From JAAFHB01 sp963675995 (GTDB lineage: Bacteria > Bacteroidota > Bacteroidia > Bacteroidales > Prolixibacteraceae): a stretch of DNA of 64,000 nucleotides. Where the stretch lies: the NCBI GenBank assembly GCA_963675995.2, contig CAXXIY010000002.1, positions 558,001 to 622,000 of the forward strand, given 5' to 3'. The notes under the pieces are model-generated. The model ran no database searches. It was not told where the DNA came from and worked only from the letters and a program-made list of their open reading frames with translations. Below, in pieces: positions 63,275 through 64,000 of the stretch. Position 1 is the first letter of the stretch; every line of letters starts with the position of its first letter. Position numbers and translations under genes: made by a program.

Positions 63275-64000
63275 ATGGAGCGCCGTAATTTTTTAGCCCT
63301 TGCAGGCACTGGTATGCTGGGAACTAGTCTGTTGCCAAATTCAGTATTTGGAATTTCTTCGTCAAAATCCAAATTGCGCTGGGTGCAAAATACGGGAAAT
63401 AAATTGTTCAGCCAGGTCATCTGTGAGAATGAGCCATTTGTCCGGAATACTGCTTCATCTGTGCTGGGTGCGACCTGTTATTTAGTGGATCAGGGTAAGA
63501 GCTATCTGGAATTAAATTTAAAACCTGGAAAGGAAGAAATCAGGAATGGACAAATTGAGGCCCGGTTAACTCATCAATTGCATAAAACCCCTTTTGGTGA
63601 GTGTGAAGACTTGCTGGAGGGCCTGTTAACCGTCCGGAATCTGAGTGGTACGATTAAACATGTTGATATTAAATTTATTACAGGCGCACAGGCATCCCCG
63701 CAATATGATCATCAACAAATTTATATACCCATTTCTGCTGCAGGATTATTTAAGGATGATCGTCATGCAGCGATAGGAAGCCTGGACTTTTTTACCGATT
63801 GCGATCACAAAGTCGGACGTGAGAACTTTGAGTGTAATTATCTGGAACCGATGGCTGCTAATCCGTCAAAGCGGAAAACAAAAGCACTGATACTTGCTCC
63901 TGTTGTCGACACTTATTATCCCGGTACTCCGTGGCGCGTATCGATGTTCACCGAAGCTGAACATGCCTGCGAATTTAAGTCAGCACCCGACAACCAGAAT
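63275..64000 (+). CDS. Incomplete exported protein with Tat-like leader, unknown function
   Basis: The frame opens at ATG 63275 and stays open to the window end (242 codons); the 3' part lies outside. The N-terminus (MERRNFLALAGTGMLGTSLLP) is a twin-arginine-type leader ending near SVFG. The visible body is beta-rich with DLLEGLLTVRNLSG and YLVDQGKSYLELNLKPG, which resemble the N-terminal beta-sandwich that precedes the barrel in several large glycosidases (GH36- or GH31-like), but that is too little to name a family. It starts 70 bp after the MFS gene. Confidence 0.6.
   Translation, partial: MERRNFLALAGTGMLGTSLLPNSVFGISSSKSKLRWVQNTGNKLFSQVICENEPFVRNTASSVLGATCYLVDQGKSYLELNLKPGKEEIRNGQIEARLTHQLHKTPFGECEDLLEGLLTVRNLSGTIKHVDIKFITGAQASPQYDHQQIYIPISAAGLFKDDRHAAIGSLDFFTDCDHKVGRENFECNYLEPMAANPSKRKTKALILAPVVDTYYPGTPWRVSMFTEAEHACEFKSAPDNQN

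Overview
The window is one strand-polarised carbohydrate locus from a Bacteroidota bacterium. Three things support this: a SusC/SusD pair preceded by an ECF sigma factor and a FecR-type anti-sigma factor, start codons with A-rich leaders rather than clear Shine-Dalgarno sequences, and promoter-like TTTG-N20-TAnnTTTG elements. An aquatic or sediment Bacteroidales/Marinilabiliales-type genome is my guess from the enzyme repertoire, but lineage below phylum cannot be read reliably here. All 37 protein genes that I accept lie on the + strand. I see no tRNA, rRNA, insertion sequence, integrase or CRISPR array.

Layout. (1) 1-6573: a GH36-type alpha-galactosidase (5' end outside the window), a NagA-like deacetylase with a signal peptide, an MFS transporter of the hexuronate type, a class III aminotransferase and a cytoplasmic Gfo/Idh oxidoreductase, ending in a strong hairpin. 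(2) 6915-50661: a long, tightly packed run of mostly exported enzymes: two GH38, one GH92, one GH95, one GH29, four GH78-like proteins, three parallel beta-helix (GH141/GH120-like) proteins, a CE15-like esterase, two SGNH esterases, a GH20, a BNR/sialidase-like propeller, a Tat-type GH43-like propeller, a GHL10-like protein, a GH42-like clan-A protein, an unassigned probable six-hairpin glycosidase, a Tat-exported Gfo/Idh protein, a ThuA-like lipoprotein, and a truncated DUF5009/HGSNAT-like membrane protein. (3) 50662-52828: a regulatory block with a possible small RNA, the ECF sigma factor and FecR. (4) 52927-57887: SusC (with an STN signalling domain) and SusD, closed by a hairpin. (5) 58243-64000: a URO-D/methyltransferase-fold protein, a second exported Gfo/Idh protein directly abutting an exported sugar-isomerase-fold protein, a second MFS transporter, and an incomplete Tat-type gene.

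How it may work together (inference). SusC/D would import oligosaccharides of a complex, acetylated, uronate-containing heteroglycan. The exported enzymes would trim rhamnose (GH78), fucose (GH29, GH95, possibly GH141), mannose (GH38, GH92), galactose (GH36) and HexNAc (GH20), and remove acyl or ester groups (SGNH, CE15, NagA-like). MFS carriers of the uronate/organic anion type would take up products. STN-SusC, FecR and the ECF sigma factor would sense the glycan across the envelope. There are no sulfatases and no recognisable canonical polysaccharide lyases in the window, which argues against a sulfated algal polymer as the main target. The most interesting layer is a set of exported redox/TIM-barrel proteins (Gfo/Idh + ThuA; Gfo/Idh + isomerase fold) that could break glycosidic bonds by a keto-sugar route alongside classical hydrolases.
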